From: Flavobacterium sharifuzzamanii
GTDB lineage: Bacteria > Bacteroidota > Bacteroidia > Flavobacteriales > Flavobacteriaceae
Assembly: GCF_003254585.1 (NCBI RefSeq)
Contig: NZ_QJGZ01000042.1
Location: forward strand, 607,004 to 671,003
Length of the DNA stretch: 64,000 nt
Direction: 5' to 3'
Positions 25,687 to 34,114 of the stretch are shown piece by piece. How positions within the stretch are numbered: position 1 is the first letter of the stretch; each line of letters begins with the position of its first letter. The position numbers and the translations under genes were made by a program. The notes beneath the pieces are model-generated. The model was not told the origin of the DNA. It worked only from the letters and a program-made list of their open reading frames with translations, and did no database searches.

Positions 25687-26217
25687 TTAGTTTGAGTTTG
25701 GATTTTTAAGTTCGTACCAAACTTCTAATTCTTCTTGGTATTCGAAAGAATTCACAAAATGGAAACCTAGTTTTTCTAAAATCTTTCTAGAATTTTCGTT
25801 TCCTGCATCTGCGTAAGCATAAAGCACTTCTACTTTCATTTCGTTAAAGGCATGATTAATAAAAGCTTTTCCTGCTTCGGTTGCATAACCTTTTCCCCAA
25901 TGTTTTTCTATAAAGCGATATCCTAACTCGTAAAAGTTTTTGTGCTTATTAATTTCGTCTGTAATAAACTTTATTCCAGACCAGCCTATAAATTCATTTG
26001 TTTCTTTTAAAACAACAGCCCAACGTCCTGTTCCTAGATCTTTGTATTGTTTCTGAACAAATTTGATATATTCAATACTTTCGTCAATATGTTTTACAGG
26101 TCTATTTCCAACAAATAAATGCACATTCGGATTAGAATCCAATTCGAACATTCCTTCAGCATCAGAAAGTTCAAGTTCCCGTAAAATTAGACGTTCCGTT
26201 TCAATTGGATTTTTCAT
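25687..26217 (-). CDS. GNAT acetyltransferase, RimJ/RimL type
   Basis: The 176-residue protein opens with IETERLILRELELSDAEGMFELD, the usual start of Acetyltransf_3 proteins. It contains the acetyl-CoA-binding motif HWGKGYATEAGKAFINHAF (R/Q-x-x-G-x-G/A variant) and the late NENSRKILEKLGFH helix. Such enzymes acetylate protein N-termini, antibiotics or small amines; the substrate is unknown. The HAD gene upstream ends 6 bases before its start, so the two are probably translated from one mRNA. Confidence 0.87.
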   Translation of the reverse strand: MKNPIETERLILRELELSDAEGMFELDSNPNVHLFVGNRPVKHIDESIEYIKFVQKQYKDLGTGRWAVVLKETNEFIGWSGIKFITDEINKHKNFYELGYRFIEKHWGKGYATEAGKAFINHAFNEMKVEVLYAYADAGNENSRKILEKLGFHFVNSFEYQEELEVWYELKNPNSN

Positions 26218-26223
26218 TTTAGT

Positions 26224-27027
26224 TTAGTTTAAAATATAACGTGTTACAACTTCAGCAACGCCATCATCATTATTTGAAGCCACGATTAAATCGGCTTTAT
26301 CACGCAATTCTGGCGTTACATTATCGACCCAAACTCCTAAACCGGCATATTCGATCATAGTTAAGTCATTTCCTGCATTTCCTACAGCGATAATTTCACT
26401 TTGATGAATTCCTAACTTATCAGCCAAAAACTTCAGACTTGCTGCTTTATCAATGCCTTGTTGTGCAGCTTCTAAGAAAAATGGTTTTGACATCGAAACG
26501 CTTAAATGCGGCATAGCATCTTTTAAATCATTTTCCAATGTTTTTAAATACGCTGGATCTTGAAGCAAGATACATTTAACCGCCGGTCTGTCTACATAAT
26601 CTTTAAAGCTTGACACTTTATAATGCGCCATTCCTGTAATTTCTTTTTCGACTTCTATAAACTCAGAATCTGTTTCGCTAATGATTTGATCATCTAAATA
26701 GGTAATGATATGTGCATTTTTCTTTATGCTATAATCGTATAGCGCATGAATTTGCTCTACAGTTAACTTTTGTTCAAACAAAACCAAATCATCTTTAACA
26801 CGGCTAATTATGGCTCCATTAAACGAAATCATATACGAATCGTTTTTATCCAATTCCAACTCCTTTGCATAAGCTGTCATTGCTGTAGTTGGCCTTCCAG
26901 AAGCCAAAACCACGTAAACACCTTTTGCCTGAGCTTCTAATATTACTTTTTTATTTAAATCTGAAATTCTATGATCATCTGTCAACAAGGTATCATCCAT
27001 GTCGAGCACTAACATTTTGTATTGCAT
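26224..27027 (-). CDS. Cof-type HAD-IIB phosphatase
   Basis: The 267-residue protein has HAD motif I LDMDDTLL with nucleophile D9 and acid D11, motif II VLASGRP, a C2B cap in the middle, and motif IV GNAGNDLTMI. Cof/YbdB-type enzymes dephosphorylate sugar phosphates, FMN or pyridoxal phosphate with broad range. The substrate here is unknown. It leads a probable two-gene operon with the GNAT acetyltransferase. Confidence 0.9.
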   Translation of the reverse strand: MQYKMLVLDMDDTLLTDDHRISDLNKKVILEAQAKGVYVVLASGRPTTAMTAYAKELELDKNDSYMISFNGAIISRVKDDLVLFEQKLTVEQIHALYDYSIKKNAHIITYLDDQIISETDSEFIEVEKEITGMAHYKVSSFKDYVDRPAVKCILLQDPAYLKTLENDLKDAMPHLSVSMSKPFFLEAAQQGIDKAASLKFLADKLGIHQSEIIAVGNAGNDLTMIEYAGLGVWVDNVTPELRDKADLIVASNNDDGVAEVVTRYILN

Positions 27028-27050
27028 ATTTTTTTTTAGTTTTCAGTCGC

Positions 27051-27114
27051 AGTCGCAGTTTACAGTTTGGAAACTGATCCCGATAGCCATCGGGAGCGAC
27101 TGCAAACTGCGACT
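27051..27114. repeat. Nested hairpin of the 'CAGTCGCAGTTT' type
   Basis: AGTCGCAGTTT (27051-27061) pairs with AAACTGCGACT (27104-27114). Inside lie CAGTTTGGAAACTG (27063-27076) and CCCGATAGCCATCGGG (27079-27094), each self-complementary. T follow on the plus side only. A related hairpin is at 58450-58489. Confidence 0.7.
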
Positions 27115-27117
27115 TTT

Positions 27118-27336
27118 TTAAAGACTCATTCTGAAATTTTCAATAACGGGATTTGCTTTAGCAAAATCGGTTTCTTGAATAAAAACCTCAACAGCTAAAT
27201 CTGTCTGGCCAAAACCTCCTAAACGAGCCGATTGAATATTATCTTTTTTTACTGTTTCTACTCCAGCTTCTTCTAATCTTTCCTGCAAAGCAATCGCTAA
27301 TACTTCGCTACCTGAAAATACTTTCATTAATCCCAT
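27118..27336 (-). CDS. DUF2007-family small protein
   Basis: The 72-residue protein (MKVFSGSEVLAIALQERLEEAGVETVKKDN, with GGFGQTDLAVEVFIQETDFAKANPVIENF) has the beta-alpha-beta plan of DUF2007, a small GlnB-like fold called a putative signal-transducing protein. No enzymatic residues are evident. It probably binds a small partner in the cytosol. It may be transcribed with the helicase-like gene upstream, but a terminator-like hairpin separates them. Confidence 0.78.
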   Translation of the reverse strand: MGLMKVFSGSEVLAIALQERLEEAGVETVKKDNIQSARLGGFGQTDLAVEVFIQETDFAKANPVIENFRMSL

Positions 27337-27381
27337 AATATTCTTTGTTTTATTTTATTCTAATTTTCTTAAATTTAAAAA

Positions 27382-27416
27382 TCCCGTTTTTCAATAACTT
27401 AGACTGAAAACCGGGA
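27382..27416 (-). terminator. Likely terminator of the DEAD-like gene
   Basis: TCCCG...TTTTCA (27382-27393) pairs with TGAAAA...CGGGA (27405-27416) with one internal mismatch. On the minus strand the hairpin is followed by ATTTTTAAATTT. Confidence 0.6.
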
Positions 27417-27434
27417 CTATAAACTTATTGCATA

Positions 27435-28097
27435 TTATTCTTCTTCAATATCTTCTTCATCTTCATCAAGCTCTTCTTCACCTTCTTCATCCATATCAAA
27501 CAAATAAGGCTCGATCATGATTTTATCTGCTAAAATTTCGATACGCTCTGTCAAAGTTTCAGCAAAAATGATTCGCTGTACTTTGGCGATACTATTTGAA
27601 ATACGCGTGATTTTAGCATCGTGACGTAATTTCAAAATCGGATCTGCATCATCGATAATAAACATTTTTAGACGATTTACATTGTAACCCGCTGTGCTGA
27701 ACATATCGTTTAATTTGGTTGGAGTTCCAATTAAAACATCGATTCCGGTGGAAACATAGTTTTTATCATAATCCATATCGCCTTTGTCATGAACTCCATA
27801 AACTTCTAGATTTGTATATCTTCCGTATTTCTCAAAAAGCTCTTCCATTGCCAAAACCTTTTCTTTGTCTTCTACGACAATCAAAGCTCGTGGTGATTCT
27901 TCTGTTTTACCTGCCAATTGCTGAATTACGTTTAATACAATTGTAGTTGTTTTTCCGCTTCCTTTTGGAGAAATAATAACACAGTCAGCACCACTTTTTA
28001 TAGTTGAAAATGTTTCCATCTGCAAAGCATTGGCTTCAGTCAAACCATTTTCAATTAAGGCATCTTGTAATTTCTCGTTTATCTTTTTTAGTTTCAT
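27435..28097 (-). CDS. DEAD-box-like protein with only the first RecA domain
   Basis: The 220-residue protein matches the N-terminal RecA-like domain of DEAD-box helicases: MQTF-type Q region (QMETFSTI), motif I PKGSGKTT (44-51), GTPTKLND (125-131), motif II DDAD (149-152) in place of DEAD, and AET in place of SAT (179-181). The second RecA domain is missing; instead the chain ends in an acidic tail (from about 201). Without the second domain, unwinding activity is unlikely; it may bind ATP or RNA. No remnant of the second domain is seen in the 98 bases after the stop, so a recent frameshift is not supported. Confidence 0.8.
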   Translation of the reverse strand: MKLKKINEKLQDALIENGLTEANALQMETFSTIKSGADCVIISPKGSGKTTTIVLNVIQQLAGKTEESPRALIVVEDKEKVLAMEELFEKYGRYTNLEVYGVHDKGDMDYDKNYVSTGIDVLIGTPTKLNDMFSTAGYNVNRLKMFIIDDADPILKLRHDAKITRISNSIAKVQRIIFAETLTERIEILADKIMIEPYLFDMDEEGEEELDEDEEDIEEE

Positions 28098-28108
28098 TTT
28101 TTTTTTGA

Positions 28109-28161
28109 GCTTTAGGCTTTAGGCCAAAATTATTTTGTTTTTTTAGCCTAAAGCCTAAAGC
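28109..28161. repeat. Inverted repeat 'GCTTTAGGCTTTAGGC'
   Basis: GCTTTAGGCTTTAGGC (28109-28124) is matched exactly in inverse at 28146-28161, with 21 bases between. It sits between two same-strand genes. Confidence 0.75.
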
Positions 28162-28185
28162 TTAAAGCTTATTTCGCGAAGCATC

Positions 28186-29349
28186 TTACTTGCTTGCGAA
28201 CATTTTTACATCGGTTTCAGAAATTTCGCTTCCTCCCAAAATGATCAATCTTTCCACCACATTTCGAAGTTCACGAATGTTACCTGTCCAATCATATTCC
28301 TGCAACAATTTTATGGCTTGCGCCGAAAATGACTTAACTGCATTTCCTTGCTCTGAAGCTATTTTCTCTGTAAAATGAGAAATCAAAGCTGGAATATCAT
28401 CACGTCTTTCGTTCAACGGCGGAACTTTAATTAAAATTACTGCTAGACGATGGTATAAATCTTCACGGAAACGTCCTTCTGCAATTTCTGTTTTTAAATC
28501 TTTATTTGTTGCGGCAACAACACGAACATCGACTTTTATGTCTTTATCAGCACCAACTCTTGTAATCATATTTTCTTGAAGCGCACGTAAAACTTTCGCT
28601 TGCGCAGAAAGACTCATATCTCCAATTTCATCCAAGAAAATAGTTCCTTTATCAGCAACTTCAAACTTTCCTGCACGATCTTTTACTGCCGATGTGAAAG
28701 CACCTTTTACGTGACCGAACAATTCGCTTTCGATTAATTCACTCGGAATCGCAGCACAATTCACTTCGATTAAAGGAAAACTAGAACGCTCGCTTTTTTC
28801 GTGCAATTGATGCGCCACTAATTCTTTTCCGGTTCCGTTTGGACCTGTAATTAGAACTCTGGCTTCTGTTGGAGCAACTTTATCAATCATCACTTTAATA
28901 TGATTAATTGATTCGCTGTCACCAATCATTTCGTAGTTTTTACTAACTTTTTTCTTTAGAATTTTATTTTCAACTACTAATTGTTTTTTATCTAAAGCAT
29001 TACGAACTGTATTCAGCAAACGATTCAAATCTGGCGGTTTCGAGATATAATCAAAAGCTCCTAAACGCATAGTCTGAATTGCAGTTTCCATGTCGCCATG
29101 ACCCGAGATCATCACCATCGGAATTTCTGGTTTTATTTTTTTCACTTCTTCTAAAACCTCAACTCCGTCCATTTTTGGCATTTTGATATCGCACAAAACC
29201 AAATCGTAATCGTTGTTTTTTATTTTTTCAAGCCCAGCAACGCCATCTTCTGCTTCATCTACCTGATACGAATCATTTTCTTCTGATAAAATTTTTACCA
29301 AAACTCTTCTGATTGCTGCTTCGTCTTCTACAATTAGTATTTTACTCAT
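28186..29349 (-). CDS. Sigma-54-type response regulator without DNA-binding domain
   Basis: The 387-residue protein has a receiver domain (1-120; D54 in VLCDIKMP, K104) and an AAA+ activator domain (about 140-375). The latter has Walker A GPNGTGKE (169-176), GAFTSA (216-221, in place of GAFTGA), the Walker B segment GTIFLDEIGDM and the R-finger region FREDLYHRL. It stops at GSEISETDVKMFASK, right after the AAA+ lid, so the Fis-type HTH of NtrC proteins is absent. It may activate sigma-54 holoenzyme from solution, as known for some HTH-less activators. No partner kinase gene is adjacent. Confidence 0.9.
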   Translation of the reverse strand: MSKILIVEDEAAIRRVLVKILSEENDSYQVDEAEDGVAGLEKIKNNDYDLVLCDIKMPKMDGVEVLEEVKKIKPEIPMVMISGHGDMETAIQTMRLGAFDYISKPPDLNRLLNTVRNALDKKQLVVENKILKKKVSKNYEMIGDSESINHIKVMIDKVAPTEARVLITGPNGTGKELVAHQLHEKSERSSFPLIEVNCAAIPSELIESELFGHVKGAFTSAVKDRAGKFEVADKGTIFLDEIGDMSLSAQAKVLRALQENMITRVGADKDIKVDVRVVAATNKDLKTEIAEGRFREDLYHRLAVILIKVPPLNERRDDIPALISHFTEKIASEQGNAVKSFSAQAIKLLQEYDWTGNIRELRNVVERLIILGGSEISETDVKMFASK

Positions 29350-29357
29350 TTTTTTCT

Positions 29358-29537
29358 AAGGTTCAAAGTTGCAAAGGTTCATAGGTACAAAGTTTAAAAT
29401 CTTTATCTACAATTATACCTTTTTAACCTGTTATATAATATCTCTTCTGGCTCTAGTGCATTTCTTAAAGTCGCTTTTCTAAGTTACAAAATTTCAAAAA
29501 ACCTTTGAACCTTTGCCCCTCTGAACCTTTGCAACCT
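29358..29537. repeat. Inverted repeat pair, 'AAAGGTTCAAAGTTGCAAAGG' family
   Basis: AAGGTTCAAAGTTGCAAAGG and what follows (29358-29392) are inverted at 29499-29537 (CCTTTGAACCTTTG, TGAACCTTTGCAACCT). The pair fills most of the 195-base gap between the response regulator and the ABC permease. Confidence 0.65.
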
Positions 29538-29544
29538 CAAAAAA

Positions 29545-30861
29545 CTAGTACTTCAGCCACTTATACAATTCCTTCCAAGTCGGTTTTTTGCCGTACATTA
29601 AAATACCGATTCGGTAGATTTTTGCAGCGAACCAGACTACAAGGAAAAATGTTGCAAACAATAATGATACCGAAATTGCAATTTGCCACCACGGCACACC
29701 AAACGGAATACGCATTAACATTACTATTGGTGAAGTTAACGGAATCATTGAAAAGATTACCGCAACACTTCCGTGAGGATCATTTACCACAGTAAAAAAT
29801 CCGATATAAACACTCAAAATCAGAGGCATCAAAATTGGAAGCAAAAATTGTTGAGAATCGGTTTGATTGTCAACCGCTGCTCCAATTGCTGCATAAAATG
29901 AGCTATATAGAAAATATCCTCCAATAAAATAAATTACAAATCCGATTAAAATACTGGCAATTGGCAAATTCCATAATTCAGCAATATACATTTGCGCCGA
30001 TCCAGAAAGTTCATGCTGAGCTGCCTGCATCATTTCTGGTGAAATTCTGGCTGTTGGGCCAACATTTACTCCAAAAAATGCCGAAGCTGCAAACATCAAA
30101 CTTAAACCAATTATTGCCCAGATTACAAATTGCAGAATTCCAGCTAGTGAAGTTCCGACAATTTTTCCAATCATTAATTGAAATGGCTTTACAGATGAAA
30201 TAATGATCTCAATAATTCGGTTCGTTTTCTCTTCGATTACGCTTCTCATTACCATGTTTCCGTAAATGATAATAAACATCATAATCAAATAGCCAAATGC
30301 ACCTCCGATTCCGATTTTAATTTCATTTAAGCCTTTTAAACTTTCTTCTCCAGAGGCTTTTACCAAATGAATATTTACATCTGATTGTGCTTTCTGAATA
30401 GCAAGCGTATCCAATTTCGCCTCCTCAAGATTCAGTTTTGTGATTTTATTTCCAATAATATCTTGAGTGTTTTCAATAAAAGAAATGCTCGGACTATTAT
30501 TCGAAATAAATTCAATTTTACTTTCTAAATCTTTAATATTATTTGTTTTCGGAATAACAATTAATCCACTGAAATTTTCTTTTGTAATACTGTCTTTTAA
30601 AGCTTTTACATCAATTTCAGATAGATTCAGATATTTAAATTCTGCTCCTTTTTTATTTTCTTTTAAAAAATCTGAGACAAAAATCCCAGTTTCGTCATGA
30701 ATCGCAATTCTTTTTGTTTCTGCTTTCATAGTACTTAAATACCCAATAAAAACAGCTATAGCCACAAACAAAAGCGGACTCAAGAAAGTCATGACAACAA
30801 AAGATTTATTGCGGACTTTGGCAATAAATTCTCTTTTTATAATCAACGAGATAATACTCAT
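29545..30861 (-). CDS. ABC-2-type permease (NatB-like)
   Basis: The 438-residue membrane protein has one span near the N-terminus (KSFVVMTFLSPLLFVAIAVF), an extracytoplasmic region of about 150 residues, then five or six spans from about residue 185. This is the plan of the ABC-2 permeases of the NatB/YhaP group. RIIEIIISSVKPFQLMIGKIVGTSLAGI is the conserved cytoplasmic coupling segment. It pairs with the ATPase gene 77 bases upstream on the same strand. NatAB exports sodium in Bacillus; other members export peptides or drugs, so the substrate is open. Confidence 0.87.
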   Translation of the reverse strand: MSIISLIIKREFIAKVRNKSFVVMTFLSPLLFVAIAVFIGYLSTMKAETKRIAIHDETGIFVSDFLKENKKGAEFKYLNLSEIDVKALKDSITKENFSGLIVIPKTNNIKDLESKIEFISNNSPSISFIENTQDIIGNKITKLNLEEAKLDTLAIQKAQSDVNIHLVKASGEESLKGLNEIKIGIGGAFGYLIMMFIIIYGNMVMRSVIEEKTNRIIEIIISSVKPFQLMIGKIVGTSLAGILQFVIWAIIGLSLMFAASAFFGVNVGPTARISPEMMQAAQHELSGSAQMYIAELWNLPIASILIGFVIYFIGGYFLYSSFYAAIGAAVDNQTDSQQFLLPILMPLILSVYIGFFTVVNDPHGSVAVIFSMIPLTSPIVMLMRIPFGVPWWQIAISVSLLFATFFLVVWFAAKIYRIGILMYGKKPTWKELYKWLKY

Positions 30862-30883
30862 AAATAATTAATTTTCAAATTTT

Positions 30884-30924
30884 AAATTCCAAATCCCAAT
30901 TTATAAGCTTGGAATTTGGAATTT
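30884..30924. repeat. Hairpin inside the ABC operon, 'AAATTCCAAATCCCAA' type
   Basis: AAATTCCAAATCCCAA (30884-30899) is matched in inverse at 30909-30924 at 15 of 16 bases. It lies between the ATPase and permease genes. Confidence 0.65.
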
Positions 30925-30938
30925 CTATATTGGAATTT

Positions 30939-31868
30939 TTAAATTTTGTTTTCAGTAACCGTTTGGATAAAAATATCGTTTATACTCGGAATTTTTTCAA
31001 CGAAGTGCGTTACTTGTCCACGTTGTGTCAAAACATTCAATAATTCGTTTGGACTTGCATTTCCAATCTGAATATTTAATTTTAAATCATCATTTAAAGA
31101 TTTAAAACTAGCAGGCGAAACCGTGAATTTTTGAGTAATATCATACATTAAACCTTCAACATTACCAGTTAAGATTCCAACTTCAAAACTGTTTGTTCTA
31201 AACTGACGTTTTACATCAACCACTTTTCCTTCTATCAGTTTATTAGATTTATGAATTAAAGCGATATTTTCACAAAGTTCCTCAACACTTTCCATTCTAT
31301 GAGTCGAAAAAATAATTGTTGAGCCTTGTTCTTTTAAAGCCAAAATTTCGTCTTTAATAATATTTGCATTTACGGGATCAAATCCTGAAAATGGCTCATC
31401 TAAAATCAGCAATTTTGGTTTATGCAACACACAAACCACAAACTGAATTTTCTGCGCCATTCCTTTAGAAAGCTCTTGGATTTTTTTATTCCACCATCCT
31501 TGAATTCCTAATCGGTCAAACCAATAATCTAGTTGCTTTTTAGCTTCGGCTTTAGAAAGACCTTTCATTTGCGCCAAATACAAACACTGCTCGCCTACTT
31601 TCATCGAACTGTACAAACCTCTTTCTTCTGGAAGGTAGCCAATTGTCTGCACATGTTTTGGCTGTAATTTTTCTCCATCCAAAATTACCTCGCCACTGTC
31701 CGGCATTGTAATTTGGTTTATGATTCTGATAAGGGAAGTTTTTCCTGCTCCATTGGGACCTAATAGTCCATATATACTGCCTTTTGGCACATTTAATGAA
31801 ACTTCGTTAAGTGCTACATAGTCGCCATATTTTTTTATGACTTTATGTACTTCAAGTAAGTTACTCAT
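30939..31868 (-). CDS. ABC transporter ATP-binding protein (NatA-like)
   Basis: The 309-residue ATPase has Walker A GPNGAGKT (37-44), the Q loop, the signature LSKGMAQK, Walker B LLILDEPFSGFD and the H-loop IIFSTHRM. A C-terminal extension of about 85 residues after the nucleotide-binding domain is typical of NatA/YhaQ-type proteins. It energises the permease encoded next. Both genes are read together; a hairpin of the AAATTCC family lies in the 70-base gap between them. Confidence 0.92.
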   Translation of the reverse strand: MSNLLEVHKVIKKYGDYVALNEVSLNVPKGSIYGLLGPNGAGKTSLIRIINQITMPDSGEVILDGEKLQPKHVQTIGYLPEERGLYSSMKVGEQCLYLAQMKGLSKAEAKKQLDYWFDRLGIQGWWNKKIQELSKGMAQKIQFVVCVLHKPKLLILDEPFSGFDPVNANIIKDEILALKEQGSTIIFSTHRMESVEELCENIALIHKSNKLIEGKVVDVKRQFRTNSFEVGILTGNVEGLMYDITQKFTVSPASFKSLNDDLKLNIQIGNASPNELLNVLTQRGQVTHFVEKIPSINDIFIQTVTENKI

Positions 31869-31962
31869 GTTATTTTTAAGGATTTACTGCGTTGCTTCTC
31901 CCATTACGGTTCAGCGACTGTAAAAGTAAATAATTACTAGCGAATCTGCGCCATATTACGCA

Positions 31963-31998
31963 AAAAACCCATTCTAATTTATACTAGAATGGGTTTTT
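31963..31998 (-). terminator. Terminator of the grpE-dnaJ operon
   Basis: AAAAACCCATTCTA (31963-31976) pairs with TAGAATGGGTTTTT (31985-31998). On the minus strand it follows the dnaJ stop by 31 bases and ends in T. Confidence 0.85.
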
Positions 31999-32029
31999 AT
32001 TATTTTATAACCTTTTAAAAAAGTTGAGA

Positions 32030-33139
32030 TTATGAGAACATATCTTTTACTTTTTCAAAGAATGACTTCTCTGATTTCTCTGGACTCGGAGCAAAGTGTT
32101 CGTTGTTCAAAGCATTTTCAAAGAATTGTTTTTGCTCTTTATTTAATGTTTTTGGAGTCCAAACATTTACATGAACCAATAAATCTCCGCTTCCGTAACC
32201 GTTCAAACTTGGAATTCCTTTTCCTTTTAATCTTAAGATTTTTCCAGATTGGATTCCTTCTTCCAATTTAATACGCACTTTTCCGTTGATTGCTTCGATA
32301 TCTTTTGAAGCTCCCAAAACTGCTTCCGGGAAACTGATGTATAAATCGAAATGAACGTTTTCACCTTCACGCTTCAAGAATTCATGTTCAATTTCTTCAA
32401 TAGCAACAATTAAATCACCTGGAATACTGTTTCCTGGTGCATCATTACCTTTGTTTGCAACTTTCAACTGCATTCCGTCAACAACTCCCGCAGGAATTTT
32501 GATTGATACCGTTTCGTCTTCTTGAACCATTCCTTGAGCATCTGCCTCAGAAGGTTTTTTATCTAAAATCTGACCAGAACCACCACAAGTAGGGCAAGTT
32601 GATGCAGATTGCATTCTTCCTAAAATGGTATTGGTTACACGCATTACTTGTCCTTGACCGTTACAAGTCGTACAAGTTTTATACGTTACGCCTTTTGCCT
32701 GAACTTTACGTTTTACTTTTACTTTTTTCTCAACTCCATTTGCAATTTCTTCTAAAGTCAATTTTACTTTAATTCGAAGATTGCTTCCTTTCGCGCGGCG
32801 AGGACCTCCGCCTCCGCCTCCGAAACCGCCAAATCCGCCACCAAAAATATCACCAAACTGGCTGAAAATGTCGTCCATATTCATACCACCGTGACCGCCG
32901 CCAAATCCGCCAGAACCATCAAATGCTTGATGACCATATTGATCGTATTTCGCTTTTTTCTGCGGATCACTCAAAACTTCATAAGCTTCAGCTGCCAATT
33001 TGAAGTTTTCTTCTGCCTCTTTGTCGCCTGGGTTTTTATCAGGATGATATTTTAAAGCGCTTTTTCTATACGCTTTTTTAATTTCGGCAGCATCAGCATT
33101 TTTTGAAATGCCTAGTATTTCGTAAAAATCTTTTTTCAT
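32030..33139 (-). CDS. dnaJ: Chaperone DnaJ with a reduced zinc finger
   Basis: DnaJ delivers unfolded clients to DnaK and stimulates its ATPase. The 369-residue protein has the J domain with HPD (32-34), a Gly/Phe-rich linker (about 75-112) and substrate-binding domains ending near residue 350. The usual four CxxCxGxG repeats are cut to two, CTTCNGQG (156-163) and CPTCGGSG (182-189). By alignment to the E. coli order (from memory) these are repeats 2 and 3, so only one zinc site is kept. The gene follows grpE by 68 bases and shares its promoter and terminator. Confidence 0.95.
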   Translation of the reverse strand: MKKDFYEILGISKNADAAEIKKAYRKSALKYHPDKNPGDKEAEENFKLAAEAYEVLSDPQKKAKYDQYGHQAFDGSGGFGGGHGGMNMDDIFSQFGDIFGGGFGGFGGGGGGPRRAKGSNLRIKVKLTLEEIANGVEKKVKVKRKVQAKGVTYKTCTTCNGQGQVMRVTNTILGRMQSASTCPTCGGSGQILDKKPSEADAQGMVQEDETVSIKIPAGVVDGMQLKVANKGNDAPGNSIPGDLIVAIEEIEHEFLKREGENVHFDLYISFPEAVLGASKDIEAINGKVRIKLEEGIQSGKILRLKGKGIPSLNGYGSGDLLVHVNVWTPKTLNKEQKQFFENALNNEHFAPSPEKSEKSFFEKVKDMFS

Positions 33140-33207
33140 AATTAGGTTTAAATTCCAAATTTTAAAATTCCAAAATCCAAAATGGGCTTGAAATTTCTAT
33201 TTGCATT

Positions 33208-33786
33208 TTAGTTTCCAACTACAACTTTAGGGTAACGAATAATTTTGTCTCCTAATTTGTATCCTTTTTCAATAACATCAACAATTTTCCCTTTTAATTT
33301 GTCAGACGGAGCTGGAATTTGGGTAATTGCTTCAGCAATATCAGCATTGAAAGCATCTCCTGCTTGAATTTCAACTTGCTCTAACCCTTTAGAAACTAAA
33401 GTGCTTTTCAATTTTTCGTGAATCAACTCAACACCTTTTTTCAAATTCTCATCCTCAGACTTGTTGATCTCTACTGCCGCTCTGTCAAAATCATCTAAAA
33501 CTGGAAGCATAGCCAACAAAACCTCTTGGTTTGCAGTTTTAAACAATTCAAGACGTTCTTTTGAAGTTCTTTTTTTGTAATTTTCAAATTCAGCAAATAA
33601 TCTCAAAAACTTATCTTTTTCGTGAGCCAAGTCTTTAGCTAATTGCTCCTCAACACTTAATTCTTCAACAATTAACTGCTCTCCGTTGGCATTGTTCTCT
33701 AACGTTACGTCGTCTAATTCCTGATCGAATTCTGTATTTTCCGTAGTCATATTACTTTTATTTTTAAAAATATTTTTAAACTTCAT
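33208..33786 (-). CDS. grpE: Nucleotide exchange factor GrpE
   Basis: GrpE releases ADP from DnaK. The ATG at 33786 gives 192 residues; an alternative is the ATG at 33750. The longer frame to 33840 would start inside the promoter and is rejected. An acidic, disordered head precedes a long coiled coil (about 55-105: EEQLAKDLAHEKDKFLRLFAEFENYKKRTSKER). LLAMLPVLDDFDRA and the C-terminal beta domain follow, with EGYKLGDKIIRYPKVVV-type end (EKGYKLGDKIIRYPKVVVGN). It is the first gene of the grpE-dnaJ operon; dnaK is not in the window. Confidence 0.94.
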   Translation of the reverse strand: MKFKNIFKNKSNMTTENTEFDQELDDVTLENNANGEQLIVEELSVEEQLAKDLAHEKDKFLRLFAEFENYKKRTSKERLELFKTANQEVLLAMLPVLDDFDRAAVEINKSEDENLKKGVELIHEKLKSTLVSKGLEQVEIQAGDAFNADIAEAITQIPAPSDKLKGKIVDVIEKGYKLGDKIIRYPKVVVGN

Positions 33787-33808
33787 TTTATTTCTTTCTG
33801 TTGGATTG

Positions 33809-33841
33809 CAAAAGTACTGCCAAATCTTATAAAATGTCAAA
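33809..33841 (-). promoter_or_regulatory. Predicted promoter of grpE-dnaJ
   Basis: On the minus strand TTTG (33841-33838) is 21 bases before TACTTTTG (33816-33809), a full match to the Bacteroidota promoter consensus. The start ATG is 23 bases downstream of the -7 element. No CIRCE-like heat-shock operator is seen. Confidence 0.7.
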
Positions 33842-34035
33842 TTGTCACTTTATTAATTATGAGACATTTAAAAAACGCATTTGCCCAGAAAAAATTTATT
33901 ATAATTTTAAGACTATTACGTTTTAGTTTATCTTATCTTTGAGACCAATAGATATAAATTTTTACCACCAAAAATTGAATTTAAGGGTTGGCTTCGGCCT
34001 CTAAATAATTATTAATTCAAATTTACCTTATATTA

Positions 34036-34071
34036 AAAAAAGCTTCGCCTATAGAGACGAAGCTTTTTTTT
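34036..34071 (-). terminator. Terminator after tRNA-Trp
   Basis: AAAAAAGCTTCG (34036-34047) pairs with CGAAGCTTTTTT (34058-34069) around a 10-base loop. T tracts follow on both strands, and the tRNA gene ends 44 bases away on the minus strand. Confidence 0.75.
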
Positions 34072-34114
34072 ATGTTTGAGCTTAACATGACAAGATTGTC
34101 ATTTTCTATTTTTG

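Noticed and set aside
27337..28097. DEAD-like gene as a frameshifted helicase
   Set aside because: The 98 bases after the stop hold a terminator and no remnant of a second RecA domain.
29505..29795. Open frame of 96 codons on the plus strand
   Set aside because: It starts in a repeat and is antisense to the ABC permease; its composition is not protein-like.
33787..33840. Longer start for grpE
   Set aside because: This stretch contains the -7 element TACTTTTG and cannot be in the mRNA of that promoter.
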